A DNA stretch of 64,000 bases. Source: Bacteroidetes bacterium 2013_40CM_41_45. GTDB taxonomy: Bacteria; Bacteroidota; Bacteroidia; AKYH767-A; 2013-40CM-41-45. Location: assembly GCA_002215675.1 (NCBI GenBank), contig NGFH01000004.1:342334-406333 (forward strand), written 5' to 3'. The notes beneath the pieces were generated by a model. It saw only the letters and a program-made list of their open reading frames with translations. It was not told where the DNA came from and made no database searches. Below are positions 27,394 to 35,557 of the stretch, piece by piece. The translations under genes were made by a program, and so were the position numbers. Every line of letters begins with the position of its first letter. The first letter of the stretch is position 1.

Positions 27394-28638
27394 TCAGTGA
27401 CCAAAAATGAGTTTAAGATAGGAACGGACGTTGACCAATATTTTCCTGTTATCAGGATTATAAAGGACAACCGGCAAGTATTCACGCAATGTTTTGCTGC
27501 GGTTCGCTTTATTAAAAAATAAATTGATGAGCCATGCATGCCTGCTCAGCTTTTGCAGCCGGTGGCTCAGTTTTAATTCATCACCGCAATTGCGAAATAC
27601 CTCTTCATCATATTGCTTAAGAAAATCTTTTCCGAAATTTTTTTCTTCCATGCAGCGCTTTGCCTGTTCTGCTGCTTTCATTCCGCTGAGCATGGCATTG
27701 CCGATGCCTTCGCCCGTAAATGGGTCAATCAGTGACGCTGCATCACCTGCAAGTAAAAAATTATCGCCCGAAATTTTTCTTCGCTTCGAGCCCAGAGGTA
27801 ATCCCCATCCTTTTATTTCTCCAACAAGCTCTGCATTATGAAATCTTTCCCTGAAAACCGGGTGCTCATTGATAATTTTTTGCATCGCGTCTTTCAGGTT
27901 TATTTTTTTCTGTGATACGATATGCGATGGAATGCCGACCCCCACATTAGCATCTCCATTGGGCAAAGGAAAAATCCAGAAATAACCGGGTAAAATTTCT
28001 CTGATAAAATGAAGTTCAATAAAATTCTGACTGTGCATTCCTTTTACATTCCTGTAATAGGCACGTACTGCCGCGGAATAATTTTCGGGGTTCATTTTAT
28101 ATCCACCCAGAGAGCGGGCTGCTAAAGAGCGGTCACCTTCAGCTGCGATAAGCAGCTTACAAGTGAGGATTTTATTTTTTCCCTCATGAAAATAATGCAG
28201 TTCAATCCCTTCCTGAACGTGAGCAACATATTTTATTTCAGCACCTTCAATCACCGAGGCAAAATCTCTGTCAAGCTTCCTGAAAAGGAAATGGTCAAAG
28301 TCAAAACGTTTTGAAACATAACCGGCAGCGTATTTCAACTGTGATAAATCATTGCTGAACGGAACTTCCAGCGTTTTTCCATTCGGTGCGGAAAATAAAA
28401 TTCCGTTACATGGCAAAAATTTATCTGTATTCAGTTTAAACTCCCGATGTATCGCAGAATCGATTTTATGCAAAATGTCTGAAGCTTTTCCGCTGATAGC
28501 ATCTCCGCAGATTTTATCTCTTGGAAAAACAGACTTGTCTAAAATAAGATGTGGAATTTTTTCCCTACAAAGAAACAGCGAAGCAGTCGTACCCGCAGGG
28601 CCCGCCCCGATAATCGCGATATCTACACTATCCTTCAC
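27394..28638 (-). CDS. FAD-dependent reductase, geranylgeranyl reductase type
   Basis: 414 residues. N-terminal FAD motif IIGAGPAGTTASLFL, the CGDAISGKA segment typical of this family, and the second FAD motif LLAGDAASLIDPFTGEGIGNAM are present. Members reduce isoprenoid double bonds or oxidise aromatic polyketides; the exact substrate cannot be told. The gene ends close to the promoter of the O-methyltransferase operon. Upstream of its start lie two inverted repeats (28652-28707), possible operator sites. Confidence 0.85.
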   Translation of the reverse strand: MKDSVDIAIIGAGPAGTTASLFLCREKIPHLILDKSVFPRDKICGDAISGKASDILHKIDSAIHREFKLNTDKFLPCNGILFSAPNGKTLEVPFSNDLSQLKYAAGYVSKRFDFDHFLFRKLDRDFASVIEGAEIKYVAHVQEGIELHYFHEGKNKILTCKLLIAAEGDRSLAARSLGGYKMNPENYSAAVRAYYRNVKGMHSQNFIELHFIREILPGYFWIFPLPNGDANVGVGIPSHIVSQKKINLKDAMQKIINEHPVFRERFHNAELVGEIKGWGLPLGSKRRKISGDNFLLAGDAASLIDPFTGEGIGNAMLSGMKAAEQAKRCMEEKNFGKDFLKQYDEEVFRNCGDELKLSHRLQKLSRHAWLINLFFNKANRSKTLREYLPVVLYNPDNRKILVNVRSYLKLIFGH

Positions 28639-28651
28639 CGAAAATTTATTT

Positions 28652-28707
28652 TGTTTGATGAAACAAACATAAAGTTTCTTTTGAAGTATTGTTTTTTTGC
28701 TTCAAAA
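28652..28707. promoter_or_regulatory. Two inverted repeats in a divergent intergenic region
   Basis: TGTTTG/CAAACA arms (28652-28657, 28664-28669) and TTTTGAAG/CTTCAAAA arms (28679-28686, 28700-28707) sit between the reductase gene and the divergent DUF4199 gene. Dyads here could bind a regulator; no regulator gene is adjacent. Confidence 0.4.
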
Positions 28708-28765
28708 TTTGTAATTTTAATTTTTATTTCAAATTATGTGAATAGTAATTTTAAAATCTTGACTT

Positions 28766-29227
28766 ATGAACAGCCAAAAATTAGTGCCCCTGATTATAAG
28801 GTATTCGGGATTCACTTCACTCGCATTTCTTGCTTATTTTTTATTGATGAAGCTGTTAAATCTCGAAACTATCGTTGAGCTTCGCCTTCTGAATTTTTTT
28901 ATTATGTTACTGGGAATCCGTTTTTTTCTTTTGCGTTTAAAGCGGGAGCATGACGGCCGGTTAGAATATCTCCAATCTCTTGGTTACGGTTTTGTGGTTG
29001 CGGTTTTTGCTTCTGTATTTTTCTCAGCTTTCATGTTTATATACCTTGCCTACATTGACCATGCTATGATGCAACATATTCAAACCAACCAGCCATTTGG
29101 TGAATATCTTACTCCCGGTTCCGCAGCAATAGTTTTAATATTAGAGGGCTGCTCCTCTGGTGCAATCATTTCTTTTGCCCTTGCACAGTTTATTAGCAAG
29201 GAATCAGAAATGAAACAAGCAGATTGA
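28766..29227 (+). CDS. DUF4199 membrane protein
   Basis: 153 residues with four hydrophobic segments (around 10-27, 40-57, 71-93 and 116-140). Pattern and length match the Bacteroidota DUF4199 family, a small inner-membrane protein of unknown function often downstream of cell-wall glycosyltransferases. Here it is divergent from the reductase and convergent with the SerA-like gene, six bases away. Confidence 0.75.
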   Translation: MNSQKLVPLIIRYSGFTSLAFLAYFLLMKLLNLETIVELRLLNFFIMLLGIRFFLLRLKREHDGRLEYLQSLGYGFVVAVFASVFFSAFMFIYLAYIDHAMMQHIQTNQPFGEYLTPGSAAIVLILEGCSSGAIISFALAQFISKESEMKQAD

Positions 29228-29232
29228 TTTTT

Positions 29233-30207
29233 TTATTTAAGGTTTCGAAAAAACTCAACTACTTTTTCAGCAAGCTCAATGCCGATACGCTCCTGTGCTT
29301 CGCGTGTAGAGCCACCTATGTGGGGTGACATAGAAATTTTTGCGTGTGAACGGATTTCTTTATTTACGAGTGGCTCTCCTTCAAAAACATCAAGAGCTGC
29401 ATAAGAAACTTTACCAGAATTCAAGGCTGCAATCAAATCATTTTCTGAAATAACCCCGGCACGTGCCGTATTTACAAGCCCTACACCATTTTTCATTATC
29501 CCGAATTCTTTTGTAGTGATAACAGGGGAAGTTCCTTTTGGAAACGGAATATGCACCGTGACAAAATCGCTTCCGGTCAGGAGCTTTTCAAGCGAAACGC
29601 ATTGAAATGCAAGCGAAATTTTCTGAGATGAAACACCCTGATGAAAACTCAAATCGAATTTAACATCCGTAACAAAAGCGTCATGAAAAATAATATTCAT
29701 TCCCAGCCCTGCAGCCATTTTTGCAACGGCTTTACCAATCATTCCGGCACCTATGATGCCTAGTGTTTTTCCTGACAGCTCAATTCCCTCTGAATATTTT
29801 TTCTTGAGCGCGTTGAATTTTTCCTTTGAGTCGCACAGCGGCATGGCGCGGTTTGAATCATGCAGGTAACGTGCCATGGTGAAGAGATGTGCAAAAACAA
29901 GTTCGGCTACTGATTGCGAACTTGCCGCAGGTGTGTTAACCACGTTAATACCTTTTTGCTCTGCATACTTCACATCAATGTTATCCATACCAACACCTGC
30001 TCTTCCTATTAATTTCAGATTTGGAGCTGCATCCATATTTTCTTTCCGCACCTGTGTAGCACTGCGCACAAGAATTGCATCAAAATTCTTAAGAGCATCG
30101 TTAAGGTTTTCCTGCGCAACTTTTTCAGTTACCACCTGGTGATTTGCTGCTTCAAGAATTTTTTTTCCTGCAGCATCTATGCCATCGTTTGCGAGTATGG
30201 TTGCCAT
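29233..30207 (-). CDS. serA: D-3-phosphoglycerate dehydrogenase-like protein
   Basis: 324 residues. The NAD-binding motif GIIGAGMIGKAVAKMA, the substrate arginine segment VNTARAGVISENDLIAAL and the catalytic histidine SPHIGGSTREAQ are intact. It lacks the C-terminal ACT regulatory domain of the long E. coli form, as many Bacteroidota enzymes do. It would oxidise 3-phosphoglycerate, the first step of serine synthesis. The aminotransferase gene upstream on the same strand is a plausible partner, but a four-helix-bundle gene with flanking repeats lies between them. Confidence 0.85.
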   Translation of the reverse strand: MATILANDGIDAAGKKILEAANHQVVTEKVAQENLNDALKNFDAILVRSATQVRKENMDAAPNLKLIGRAGVGMDNIDVKYAEQKGINVVNTPAASSQSVAELVFAHLFTMARYLHDSNRAMPLCDSKEKFNALKKKYSEGIELSGKTLGIIGAGMIGKAVAKMAAGLGMNIIFHDAFVTDVKFDLSFHQGVSSQKISLAFQCVSLEKLLTGSDFVTVHIPFPKGTSPVITTKEFGIMKNGVGLVNTARAGVISENDLIAALNSGKVSYAALDVFEGEPLVNKEIRSHAKISMSPHIGGSTREAQERIGIELAEKVVEFFRNLK

Positions 30208-30210
30208 AAT

Positions 30211-30245
30211 AGTTAGTATTCAGTAATCAGTGTTCAGTTCGGAGT
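30211..30245. repeat. Left inverted arm flanking the four-helix-bundle gene
   Basis: AGTTAGTATTCAGTAATCAG-type units followed by CAGTTCGGAGT (30235-30245). The latter is the exact reverse complement of ACTCCGAACTG at 30632-30642 on the other side of the gene. Confidence 0.75.
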
Positions 30246-30264
30246 AAGAGAGATAAAGAATGAA

Positions 30265-30624
30265 TTATGAGATTGATTTTATCAATCCATTTAACATTTT
30301 TGAAATTTCTACACATGAAGAGCGTAATTTTTGATGGTCGTTTTCGTGAAGATATTTTTGATTACCAGCAATCGTCATGCAGACAACGCATTCACGAACA
30401 GAACGCTTGGAAATACGAAGAAAGTTTTTGAATTCTGGTTTTGTTCCACCTGTGCCTTCACCGATGTTCAAAGCAATGGAGTGAGCAGCGCGAATAAATT
30501 GCTGCGCCAAGGAATATTTTTCACTTGTAGGAAATTTTTCTGTTACAAAATGTACAAGCTGAATAAAATCCAGACTCTTCTGATAAACCAATAATCCTTC
30601 AAATTCAAACTTATAATCTTCCAT
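30265..30624 (-). CDS. Four-helix-bundle protein (23S rRNA IVP/S23 family)
   Basis: 119 residues, the normal length. The sequence has the family pattern: LLVYQKSLDFIQLVHFVTEKFP, then SLAQQFIRAAHSIALNIGEG (the conserved R.A..SI..NI.EG core), then a third and fourth helix. Members occur in 23S rRNA intervening sequences and, more often, as orphan genes; the related Avd proteins serve diversity-generating retroelements. No reverse transcriptase is seen here. The gene lies between an aminotransferase and serA and is bracketed by inverted repeat arms, which looks like a mobile cassette. Confidence 0.88.
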   Translation of the reverse strand: MEDYKFEFEGLLVYQKSLDFIQLVHFVTEKFPTSEKYSLAQQFIRAAHSIALNIGEGTGGTKPEFKNFLRISKRSVRECVVCMTIAGNQKYLHENDHQKLRSSCVEISKMLNGLIKSIS

Positions 30625-30631
30625 ACTTATA

Positions 30632-30660
30632 ACTCCGAACTGATTACTGGGTACTGATTA
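30632..30660. repeat. Right inverted arm flanking the four-helix-bundle gene
   Basis: ACTCCGAACTG (30632-30642) followed by ATTACTGGGTACTGATTA. The outer part reaches the stop codon of the aminotransferase gene. Confidence 0.75.
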
Positions 30661-31734
30661 CTTTAACTTTAGTATTTCCACAATCGCCCCCGTCACTTCA
30701 ACCATATCATCCATGGTAAGCTCGCCCATGTGAGCAATGCGGAACGTTTTATCCTTCAAGTCTCCATAACCGTTGGAGATTTGCATGTTCCTTTTTGCTA
30801 GTTCCTTGTTTAGATCACCAACATTGATGTTGCGCGTGTTATCAATGCAGGTTACAGTCATAGACTCAAAACCCGGTTTTGCAAATTGCTTGAAATATTT
30901 ATTCGCCCATTCAATGGTAAACTCAGCCATTTCCAGGTGCCGGTCAAAACGACTTTCAAGCCCTTCCTTGAAAATTCTGTCGAGCTGAAAATCGAGCGCA
31001 AACATGTGCGACAGCGATGGCGTTGAAGAATACTGGTAGTCCTTTTTATCCACATACTTGACCAAGTTTTTCAAATCGAGATAATATCCCTTGTTCCCCA
31101 CCTTCTCAAAACGCGCTTCAGCTTTGGGAGAAATGGACGCTATAGACAAGCCGGGAGGCAGCGCTAATGCTTTCTGAGATGACGTGATACATATGTCGAA
31201 ACCGAGCTTATCCACTTCCACTTTTGTTCCTCCCAGTGAACTGACGCAGTCAACCAGGTACACCACATCAGGATATTTTTTAATCACGTCCGTTATAGCA
31301 TAAGCGGGATTCATTATTCCTACCGAAGTTTCGTTGTGCGTAATGGTGACCGTATCATATTTGCCTGTTAAAAGATATTTGTCAACGGTTTCAGGAAGTG
31401 TAGGCTGCCCGGGAGTTTCTTCATGAAGGTCTGCCTCAACACCGTTCAGTTTTGCGAGCTCGTACCAGCGTTTGCCGAAAGCACCGATGGAAAAAACAAT
31501 CGCGCGTTTTGCTGTTGCACTGCGGATGGCGCCTTCCATAAGCCCTGTGCCGGAAGATGTGCTGAGAATAATTTTTCCGGTCGTGTACATGAGCGTGCGC
31601 ATTTTTTCAGAAATGCTTCTCTGTAAATCCGATGCGTCTTTGCCGCGGTGACCAATCATTGGGGTTGCCATCTTAGCAAGAACATCGGGATGCACCTGCG
31701 TGGGGCCCGGGATGAAAAGTTTTTTGAATTGCAT
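30658..31734 (-). CDS. Class V aminotransferase (alanine-glyoxylate/phosphoserine type)
   Basis: 358 residues. The N-terminal FIPGPTQVHPDVLAKM, the STSSGTGLMEGAIR phosphate-binding region, DCVSSLGG with the PLP aspartate and TSSQKALALPPG with the Schiff-base lysine place it in the serine-pyruvate/alanine-glyoxylate group. Some Bacteroidota members serve as phosphoserine aminotransferase; position upstream of a SerA-like gene supports a role in serine synthesis, but this is inference. Its stop codon overlaps the right repeat arm. Confidence 0.85.
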   Translation of the reverse strand: MQFKKLFIPGPTQVHPDVLAKMATPMIGHRGKDASDLQRSISEKMRTLMYTTGKIILSTSSGTGLMEGAIRSATAKRAIVFSIGAFGKRWYELAKLNGVEADLHEETPGQPTLPETVDKYLLTGKYDTVTITHNETSVGIMNPAYAITDVIKKYPDVVYLVDCVSSLGGTKVEVDKLGFDICITSSQKALALPPGLSIASISPKAEARFEKVGNKGYYLDLKNLVKYVDKKDYQYSSTPSLSHMFALDFQLDRIFKEGLESRFDRHLEMAEFTIEWANKYFKQFAKPGFESMTVTCIDNTRNINVGDLNKELAKRNMQISNGYGDLKDKTFRIAHMGELTMDDMVEVTGAIVEILKLK

Positions 31735-31788
31735 AGTATGGTTTGGAATTTGAGATTGGGCGAAACTAAAATTTTATTGGTGAATTAT

Positions 31789-32613
31789 TTATTTGCTCGA
31801 GAATTTACTTACGTCAACATCTTTAATAAACTCCCAACGCCCTTTGACTAATTTATAGGCATCATATTTTCCGTCCGGTCCTGCAGCATTGTTTCCGGTG
31901 TCTGATAAATGGTCGAAGACAATCATTTTTTTCGAGGACTCGTAACGGAGAGACATAACGGCTTCCGTTGCATATTCAAACACCACGCGGTTCACATATC
32001 CCTTTTCGCTTTTAAATAAAGGATAGCCAAACATCAGCGAATCTTTTTTAAAATACATAACATCAATTACTTTTTTGGTTGTCGTTCGGTTGTTTCCCTT
32101 CCATCCCAGTAGGGTATAATATTTTTTACCGGCTTTTTTGCCGTCAATAATATCGTAATACACCGCACCAAACCAATTTTCAGAGTTTGTCTTCAGCGAC
32201 TGTGGGTTTTCAATCCCTGGCGATACATCTTCAAGCCGGATGACCGTTAATTTTTTTTTGCCGGAATAATACTGGACAATACCGAAGAATGTATAAGAAC
32301 TCATATCAACCTTAGGAAGCGTCCAGGTATAAACTTTCAGTAAATTATCGTGAGAAGTGAGCCTGGAAACATTGGTTACAGAATCAAACGATGCTTCAAA
32401 TGAACCCGGGCTATTCAGCGTTTCCTGCATCAGCAAAAGAAATTTTTCATTGGAAGCAACGCGCGCCGAATCTGTTTTTCCGCCCAATATATTTCTTCCC
32501 AGCGCTTTCAGGCTGTCTGTTCGCTGGCGAAAATCATTTTTTCCGCCTTGAGAGAAAGCACCTGTTTTACAGGCAAGAAACAAAACAACAACCGAAAGAA
32601 ATTTATTCATCAC
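31789..32613 (-). CDS. Secreted protein of unknown function
   Basis: 274 residues with a signal peptide (MMNKFLSVVVLFLACKTGAFSQ). The start is GTG at 32613 or the adjacent ATG at 32610; a TACTTTTG box ends five bases before the GTG. The mature domain is beta-rich with recurring YxxG patterns (FFGIVQYYSGKKKLTVIRL, KKYYTLLGWKGNNRTT). No family or catalytic motif was recognised. Confidence 0.72.
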   Translation of the reverse strand: MMNKFLSVVVLFLACKTGAFSQGGKNDFRQRTDSLKALGRNILGGKTDSARVASNEKFLLLMQETLNSPGSFEASFDSVTNVSRLTSHDNLLKVYTWTLPKVDMSSYTFFGIVQYYSGKKKLTVIRLEDVSPGIENPQSLKTNSENWFGAVYYDIIDGKKAGKKYYTLLGWKGNNRTTTKKVIDVMYFKKDSLMFGYPLFKSEKGYVNRVVFEYATEAVMSLRYESSKKMIVFDHLSDTGNNAAGPDGKYDAYKLVKGRWEFIKDVDVSKFSSK

Positions 32614-32618
32614 GAATC

Positions 32619-32626
32619 CAAAAGTA
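32619..32626 (-). promoter_or_regulatory. -7 box TACTTTTG, five bases before a GTG/ATG start
   Basis: Exact TAnnTTTG match on the minus strand; GATTC separates it from GTG at 32613. Confidence 0.5.
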
Positions 32627-32635
32627 ACAACAAAA

Positions 32636-32653
32636 AAAATCCGTCCGGATTTT
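32636..32653 (-). terminator. Rho-independent terminator after the ferredoxin gene
   Basis: AAAATCCG/CGGATTTT arms (32636-32643, 32646-32653) followed on the minus strand by a run of T, 35 bases beyond the ferredoxin stop. Confidence 0.6.
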
Positions 32654-32687
32654 TCATCAGAACGGATTCATACGAGAGAATATTTTA

Positions 32688-33035
32688 TCAGCCGTGCATG
32701 CGCACCTTCTTAGCCATAAGGTCATCCTTGGGCTCGCGGAAGTCAGGGTCATCCACGCAGCAGTCAACCGGGCAAACCGAAGCGCATTGCGGTTCATCAT
32801 GAAAGCCAACACATTCGGTGCATTTGTCAGTTACAATATAATACCGGTCCATCACTTTGGGGGGTTGCGGAGTATTGCCGTCAATCATAGTTCCGTCCAT
32901 TTTTGCAAACATCCCGCTCACCTTGGTTTTATCCGAAAATCTCCATTCAGCGCCACCTTCATAAATCGCGTTGTTCGGACATTCCGGTTCACATGCACCG
33001 CAGTTGATGCATTCTTCAGTAATCATTATAGCCAT
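32688..33035 (-). CDS. 2[4Fe-4S] ferredoxin
   Basis: 115 residues. Two cysteine clusters CINCGACEPECP and CTECVGFHDEPQCASVCPVD each bind a 4Fe-4S cluster; the second has the longer spacing of the Alvin-type ferredoxins. It acts as a soluble electron carrier. A TACATTTG box (33066-33073) precedes it by 30 bases and the acyl-CoA reductase gene is divergent. Confidence 0.92.
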   Translation of the reverse strand: MAIMITEECINCGACEPECPNNAIYEGGAEWRFSDKTKVSGMFAKMDGTMIDGNTPQPPKVMDRYYIVTDKCTECVGFHDEPQCASVCPVDCCVDDPDFREPKDDLMAKKVRMHG

Positions 33036-33065
33036 AACTTTTTCGTTTTATTTTTGAATCGGGCG

Positions 33066-33073
33066 CAAATGTA
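33066..33073 (-). promoter_or_regulatory. -7 box TACATTTG of the ferredoxin gene
   Basis: Exact TAnnTTTG match on the minus strand, 30 bases before the ATG. Confidence 0.55.
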
Positions 33074-33095
33074 AATAACCCGTTTAAATGTGCAA

Positions 33096-34151
33096 ATGGA
33101 ATTAAAAAAAAATATCGCTGTTTTTTCACTGCTGGGGGAGCAGCTTAGGGTTGTTTCTACGGGTAATGTGGATACTGAAACTGAGCAGGCTATTTCAGCC
33201 GCTTCAGCGGCCAATCCATGGTTTACAAGGGAGAATATTCTATCTGCTTTTGGAGCATTGGGGCAAGTGCTGACAAAAGAGGATCTGGAAAAATGGACAA
33301 CGCCCTACCATGCGAAAATGGATTCCCGCAAACAAGGAAAAAAAATCGGGGTGATTAATGCGGGTAACATTCCGGCAGTAGGATTTCATGATTTTTTGTG
33401 CGTGCTGATGTCAGGACATATTTATGAGGGGAAGAACTCTTCTGACGATGCACACCTGCTTCCGCGTATTGCATCATGGCTGAAAAAAATAGAGCCGGCT
33501 TTTGAAGAGAAAATTTCTTTTGTCGAAAGAATTTCTTCTCCCAATGCAGTTATTGCCACCGGCAGTAATAATTCTGCGAGGTATTTTGAATATTATTTCG
33601 GAAAATATCCTCACATCATCCGAAAGAACAGGAACAGTGTAGCTGTATTAAGTGGTCATGAAAATAACGAAGAACTTTTAAGCCTGCCGGATGATATTTT
33701 TCAATACTTCGGGTTGGGATGCAGGAATGTCTCCAAACTCTTTCTGCCCGAAGGATTTGATTTAAGCCGCTTGTTCGAAGCCTTTGAAAGATATAACGGC
33801 ATCGACCAACATAACCGTTATATGAACAACTACACCTACCAGCGTACGGTTATGCTCATGAATAAAATTAAGTTCCTTGAAAATGGTTTTGTAATTCTTA
33901 AAGAAGACGTTTCGTTGCAATCCCCTGTTTCAGTTCTGCATTATGAATATTATAAGGATGTGAAAGATGTTTTTGAAAAGCTCTCTTTAATGCAGAATGA
34001 AATACAATGCATTGCCTGTGCAGAGGCGATAAAGGAAAAATTTTCTTCAGAAAAATTATCTCTTGTTTCTTTAGGGCAAACGCAAAAACCCATGCTCTGG
34101 GATTATGCTGATGGAGTGAATACTATTGAGTTTTTATTGGGAATAAATTAA
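33096..34151 (+). CDS. Acyl-CoA reductase (LuxC-like)
   Basis: 351 residues from the ATG at 33096 (a GTG two codons earlier is possible). The catalytic-cysteine region FGLGCRNVSKLFLP and the upstream nucleotide-binding segment GVINAGNIPAVGFHDFL match the LuxC-type acyl-CoA reductase family. Members reduce acyl-CoA to an aldehyde with NADPH. No luxAB or luxDE homologues are near, so bioluminescence is not implied. The stop overlaps the convergent folC stop by four bases. Confidence 0.85.
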   Translation: MELKKNIAVFSLLGEQLRVVSTGNVDTETEQAISAASAANPWFTRENILSAFGALGQVLTKEDLEKWTTPYHAKMDSRKQGKKIGVINAGNIPAVGFHDFLCVLMSGHIYEGKNSSDDAHLLPRIASWLKKIEPAFEEKISFVERISSPNAVIATGSNNSARYFEYYFGKYPHIIRKNRNSVAVLSGHENNEELLSLPDDIFQYFGLGCRNVSKLFLPEGFDLSRLFEAFERYNGIDQHNRYMNNYTYQRTVMLMNKIKFLENGFVILKEDVSLQSPVSVLHYEYYKDVKDVFEKLSLMQNEIQCIACAEAIKEKFSSEKLSLVSLGQTQKPMLWDYADGVNTIEFLLGIN

Positions 34152-35557
34152 ATAAATACTTCAATCGCCTCTGCAACCACGAATGTGCTGCCGCCTATAA
34201 AAACCATATCATTGGTTGATGCATTTTTAAGAGCATTCTTCACAGCATCGTTTACACTTCCATAATTTTTCCCTCTTAACCCTGCATTGGTTGCTTGTTT
34301 TGCAAGTATTTCAGCATCCAAAGCACGAGGGATATTGGCGCGGCAGAAATAATATTCTGCATCTACCGGAAGAATCTTTAAAATTTTGCTGATGTCTTTA
34401 TCTTCCACTGAGCCAAATACAAAGTGGAGCTTATCATGTTTTGTCTTTTTGATTTGCTCCACAATGTATGCAATACCTTCCGCATTATGTGCTACATCAC
34501 AAATTACAAGGGGTTCTTTTCTTAGGATTTGCCATCGCCCCATGAGCTCTGTTATGCTGCGCACATTTTTCAACGCATTGCGCAACGCAGTTTCTGTAAT
34601 TGAATAATGATTTTTCAGTTGTTCGACTGCAGCAATAACTGTCACAATATTTTTTAGCTGGTAATCACCTGTTAAATCAAGGTGAAGGTTTTGAAGGAAG
34701 CGCCTCACCCCCGGCCCCTCTCCTTGAGGAGAGGGGTGCGCAGTACTGCCAGAACCTTTCCCTGAATAGATTTTTCCTTCTCCTTCAGGAGAAGGTGGCT
34801 CGCGAAGCGAGACGGATGAGGTAAAAACATCTAAAGACATATATTCTCCTTCATAATCTTTTTTAACAGCAGAAAAAATTTCATCGGCAAAAATTATCCC
34901 TGCATTTTCCTGTTTCGCTTTCTCTAAAAAAATATTTTTTGTTTCGTTTTGGGTTTCTCCAATTATAACAGGAATATTCCGTTTTATAATACCTGCTTTT
35001 TCAGCTGCGATGAGTTCAAGCGAATTTCCAAGCAAGTTCGTGTGATCCAGCCCGATGTTGGTAATCACGGAGAGCAAAGGAGTAATGACGTTAGTGGAGT
35101 CGAGCCGCCCTCCCAGACCGGTTTCAATTACTGCAACATCAACTTTTTCTTTCGCAAAAAAATTAAATGCAAGTGCAACCGTCCATTCAAAAAAAGAAGG
35201 GCTGATACGCTCAAAGTCGCCTCGGTACGTTTCAATAAAAGAAATCACTTCCTGCTCAGGAATCATTTTTCCGTTTATGCGGATTCGCTCACGGAAATCG
35301 AGCAAGTGAGGGGAGGTATACAAACCCGTTTTGTACCCTGCCGTTTGCAGGATGGCAGCAAGCATGTGCGAAACCGAGCCCTTGCCGTTGGTTCCGGCAA
35401 TATGTACGCTGCGATGGTTTAAAGCGTCTTGAGGATTGCCCAGCAAGGCGCACAGTTCAATGGTGTTATTAAGGTCTGCCTTGTATGCAGCCGCACCAAT
35501 GCGGTGAAACATGGGCAGGCGACTGTAAAGAAAATCAATCGCCTCGCGATAATTCAT
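34148..35557 (-). CDS. folC: Dihydrofolate/folylpolyglutamate synthase
   Basis: 469 residues. P-loop HIAGTNGKGSVSHML, the GLGGRLDSTNVI metal-binding region and the GNIGLDHTNLLG-like block are present, with the C-terminal Mur-ligase domain (CDVAHNAEGIAYIV). It adds glutamate to dihydropteroate and folates. A segment of about 38 residues (from roughly SLREPPSPEGEGK to PQGEGPGVRRF) in the middle is proline/glycine-rich, foreign to the family and encoded by palindromic DNA (34699-34811). Directly downstream of tonB with no gap. Confidence 0.93.
   Translation of the reverse strand: MNYREAIDFLYSRLPMFHRIGAAAYKADLNNTIELCALLGNPQDALNHRSVHIAGTNGKGSVSHMLAAILQTAGYKTGLYTSPHLLDFRERIRINGKMIPEQEVISFIETYRGDFERISPSFFEWTVALAFNFFAKEKVDVAVIETGLGGRLDSTNVITPLLSVITNIGLDHTNLLGNSLELIAAEKAGIIKRNIPVIIGETQNETKNIFLEKAKQENAGIIFADEIFSAVKKDYEGEYMSLDVFTSSVSLREPPSPEGEGKIYSGKGSGSTAHPSPQGEGPGVRRFLQNLHLDLTGDYQLKNIVTVIAAVEQLKNHYSITETALRNALKNVRSITELMGRWQILRKEPLVICDVAHNAEGIAYIVEQIKKTKHDKLHFVFGSVEDKDISKILKILPVDAEYYFCRANIPRALDAEILAKQATNAGLRGKNYGSVNDAVKNALKNASTNDMVFIGGSTFVVAEAIEVFI
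34699..34811. repeat. Triple-hairpin repeat inserted in frame in folC
   Basis: Three perfect hairpins: CCCCTCTCC/GGAGAGGGG (34715-34736, loop TTGA), CCTTCTCC/GGAGAAGG (34776-34795, loop TTCA) and CTCGC/GCGAG (34799-34811, loop GAA). The first two have the same layout, like a REP doublet. The whole is read through by folC. Confidence 0.85.

Noticed and set aside
29233..30207. SerA-like protein suspected to be truncated for lack of an ACT domain.
   Set aside because: The catalytic and NAD domains are complete and the short form is common in this phylum.
30265..30624. Diversity-generating retroelement because the four-helix-bundle protein resembles Avd.
   Set aside because: No reverse transcriptase, template repeat or variable-repeat target was seen nearby.
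33090..34151. Possible luciferase locus because of a LuxC-like protein.
   Set aside because: No luxA, luxB, luxD or luxE homologue is in the window.
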